Of a stretch of 64,000 nucleotides of DNA, positions 62,757-64,000 are shown piece by piece. The translations under genes and the position numbers were made by a program. The stretch is from Chryseobacterium formosum. Lineage in GTDB: Bacteria > Bacteroidota > Bacteroidia > Flavobacteriales > Weeksellaceae. The notes beneath the pieces are model-generated. The model searched no databases. It was not told the origin of the DNA and saw only the letters and a program-made list of their open reading frames with translations. Within the stretch, counting starts at the first letter, position 1, and the number at the start of each line of letters is the position of its first letter. The DNA is taken from assembly GCF_026460885.1 (NCBI RefSeq), contig NZ_JAOVZW010000010.1:1-64000 (forward strand). Reading direction: 5' to 3'.

Positions 62757-63497
62757 ATGAATTTCATAAAGAACAATCTGGCAAATGCCATCACACTGGG
62801 AAACCTTTTTTCGGGTTGTGTTGGTGCTGTACATTTGATTTTAGGCGATTATCAGACAACTGCAATCTGCATTATTTTATCTTTGGTTTTAGATTTTTTT
62901 GACGGGTTTGTGGCGAGAGCTTTAAAAGCCAATTCCAATTTGGGAACCCAGCTTGATTCTTTGGCAGACATGGTAAGTTTCGGACTGATTCCTGGATTGA
63001 CAATTTTTGTTTCTCTTCTTGAATTTGAAAACAGTAATTCGTTAAATTTTATTGACTACGGATATTTTCTTCTTAAAGAACATCGCTGGATTTCTTATTT
63101 CGGATTTATAATTACGCTTTTTTCATGCTTAAGACTGGCAATTTTTAATCTGGATGAAGATCAGAAATATTATTTTAAAGGCTTGAACACTCCTTCAAAT
63201 ACAATTTTGATTTTTGGATTATATTTCGCTCATAAAGAATCTACCGCTTTTTCTTTTTTATTTGAAAATGAATTTTATTTATTGCTTCTAACGGCAATTT
63301 CATCATGGCTTTTAATCAGCCCAATCAAAATGATAGCAATGAAATTCAAATCAATGAAGTTGCAGGATAATTATCCAAAAATCGCTTTATTAATTGGCGC
63401 AATTCTTATTTTAATTATATTTAAAACTGTCGGAATTCCGTTGGTTATTCTTTACTATATTTTCATTTCATTAATATTTCAAAAACAACTTAAATAG
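62757..63497 (+). CDS. pssA: CDP-diacylglycerol-serine O-phosphatidyltransferase
   Basis: A 246-residue membrane enzyme that joins serine to CDP-diacylglycerol to make phosphatidylserine, precursor of phosphatidylethanolamine. The CDP-alcohol phosphotransferase motif DGFVARAL...GTQLDSLADMVSFG is complete at about 47-75, and about seven membrane segments are visible. The length matches the membrane-type enzymes. The -7 box lies 5 nt before the start codon. Confidence 0.93.
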   Translation: MNFIKNNLANAITLGNLFSGCVGAVHLILGDYQTTAICIILSLVLDFFDGFVARALKANSNLGTQLDSLADMVSFGLIPGLTIFVSLLEFENSNSLNFIDYGYFLLKEHRWISYFGFIITLFSCLRLAIFNLDEDQKYYFKGLNTPSNTILIFGLYFAHKESTAFSFLFENEFYLLLLTAISSWLLISPIKMIAMKFKSMKLQDNYPKIALLIGAILILIIFKTVGIPLVILYYIFISLIFQKQLK

Positions 63498-63540
63498 TTA
63501 TAAATGATGGGTTTTCAGTGATAAGTTAATCGCTCTTAAT

Positions 63541-63575
63541 ACTCATAATTCATAACTTATAATTCATAACTAATA
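63541..63575. repeat. heptanucleotide array, ACTCATA type
   Basis: Five consecutive 7-nt units, ACTCATA, ATTCATA, ACTTATA, ATTCATA, ACTAATA, end 6 nt before the ATG of the exonuclease gene. The unit matches that at 27004-27038. Confidence 0.9.
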
Positions 63576-63581
63576 AAACAA

Positions 63582-64000
63582 ATGAACTTAAAACTATACA
63601 AACCGCTTTGCGTATTCGATCTTGAAACAACCGGAACTAACGTTGGAAAAGACAGGATTGTTGAAATCTGTATTTTAAAAGTAAATCCTGATTCTTCAAG
63701 AGAAAGTAAAACATGGAGAGTAAATCCTGAAATGCCGATTCCTATTGCATCAAGCGAGATTCACGGAATTTATGATGAAGACATTAAAGATGCACCGACT
63801 TTCAAAGAAATTGCTCCGAAAATTGTTGAAATGATTACAGGCACAGACTTGGGAGGTTTTAATTCAAACCGATTCGATGTTCCTTTGTTGGCTGAAGAAT
63901 TGCTTCGTGCAGATTTCGATTTTGATTTGAGTAAATTCAAATTGGTTGATGCACAAACAATTTTCCATAAAAAAGAACCAAGAAATTTGGGTGCAGCTTA
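63582..64000 (+). CDS. DnaQ-family 3'-5' exonuclease, truncated by window end
   Basis: The ATG at 63582 opens a frame that runs off the window after about 139 codons. The protein begins MNLKLYKPLCVFDLETTG, with the ExoI motif DLETTG (Asp, Glu metal ligands), then ExoII-like GGFNSNRFDVPLL. It belongs to the DEDD exonuclease superfamily, like the DNA polymerase III epsilon subunit and RNase T. Whether it is the epsilon subunit or a separate exonuclease cannot be told from this part. Confidence 0.85.
   Translation, partial: MNLKLYKPLCVFDLETTGTNVGKDRIVEICILKVNPDSSRESKTWRVNPEMPIPIASSEIHGIYDEDIKDAPTFKEIAPKIVEMITGTDLGGFNSNRFDVPLLAEELLRADFDFDLSKFKLVDAQTIFHKKEPRNLGAA

Noticed and set aside
1..64000. 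tRNA or rRNA genes, prophage, plasmid origin
   Set aside because: I saw no cloverleaf-like sequence with a T-loop GGTTCRAATCC, no rRNA-like conserved stretch, no phage structural genes and no replication initiator.

Overview
The window looks like the chromosome of a Flavobacteriia member, most likely Chryseobacterium or a close Weeksellaceae relative. The DNA is AT-rich, and most genes are preceded by the Bacteroidota -7 box TAnnTTTG, often with a TTTG/TTG box 17-23 nt upstream. Typical Flavobacteriia families are present: GLPGLI proteins, a PNGase F-type protein, an OstA-like protein, WG-repeat and BspA-type leucine-rich proteins, DUF2147 and DUF3108. I see no rRNA, tRNA, prophage or CRISPR.

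Layout. 1-9.3 kb: lipoprotein, esterase, UvrD/PcrA helicase, a two-gene M16 peptidase pair, SecG, a GT2 glycosyltransferase and RecR. 9.4-15.2 kb: scramblase-like protein, lipoprotein, PepD, a RAYT-type transposase disrupted by an 8-bp repeat and flanked by REP-like palindromes, GNAT, LOG-family enzyme and a stand-alone (p)ppGpp synthetase domain protein. 15.2-20.5 kb: a degenerate 21-nt tandem array, 2Fe-2S ferredoxin, ferredoxin-NADP reductase, DUF3108 protein, an SdrD-like surface protein and a triple hairpin repeat. 20.5-28.3 kb: two-component pair, PheS, YceI lipoprotein, orphan ABC ATPase, YjdM and an RNA m5C methyltransferase. 28.4-40 kb: WG-repeat protein, PNGase F-like protein, AsnB, a broken leucine-rich repeat gene, a GLPGLI protein, and TyrS behind what appears to be a tyrosine-codon attenuator. 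40-47.3 kb: a Ter stress cluster made of an atypical Ser/Thr kinase, a secreted protein, a PP2C phosphatase, two vWA proteins and two TerD proteins. 47.4-64 kb: flippase-like protein, PanD, HU, PdxH, YqgE, amidase, two fold-type PLP proteins, OstA-like protein, Fur, Kup, PdhB, a sulfatase-type membrane enzyme, PssA and a truncated exonuclease.

How genes work together. The M16 pair divides the catalytic features between two chains. Ferredoxin and its reductase are adjacent. The Ter kinase, phosphatase and vWA genes are tightly packed and match the published TerY-phosphorylation triad, with TerD effectors upstream. Fur and OstA-like are 3 nt apart, as are PanD and the flippase-like protein.

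Most notable. (1) A 29-codon, Tyr-rich leader ORF with its own consensus promoter and mutually exclusive hairpins ahead of tyrS, which looks like ribosome-mediated attenuation. (2) About 15 units of a degenerate 21-nt repeat (two helical turns) in a 450-nt spacer. (3) A RAYT transposase whose frame is set by the copy number of an 8-bp repeat. (4) Five genes whose -7 box lies only 3-5 nt before the start codon, implying leaderless mRNAs. (5) Several families of intergenic repeats: heptanucleotide arrays, 10-bp inverted-repeat elements inside the Ter cluster, and hairpin repeats. Everything here is from reading the sequence; no database search was run.
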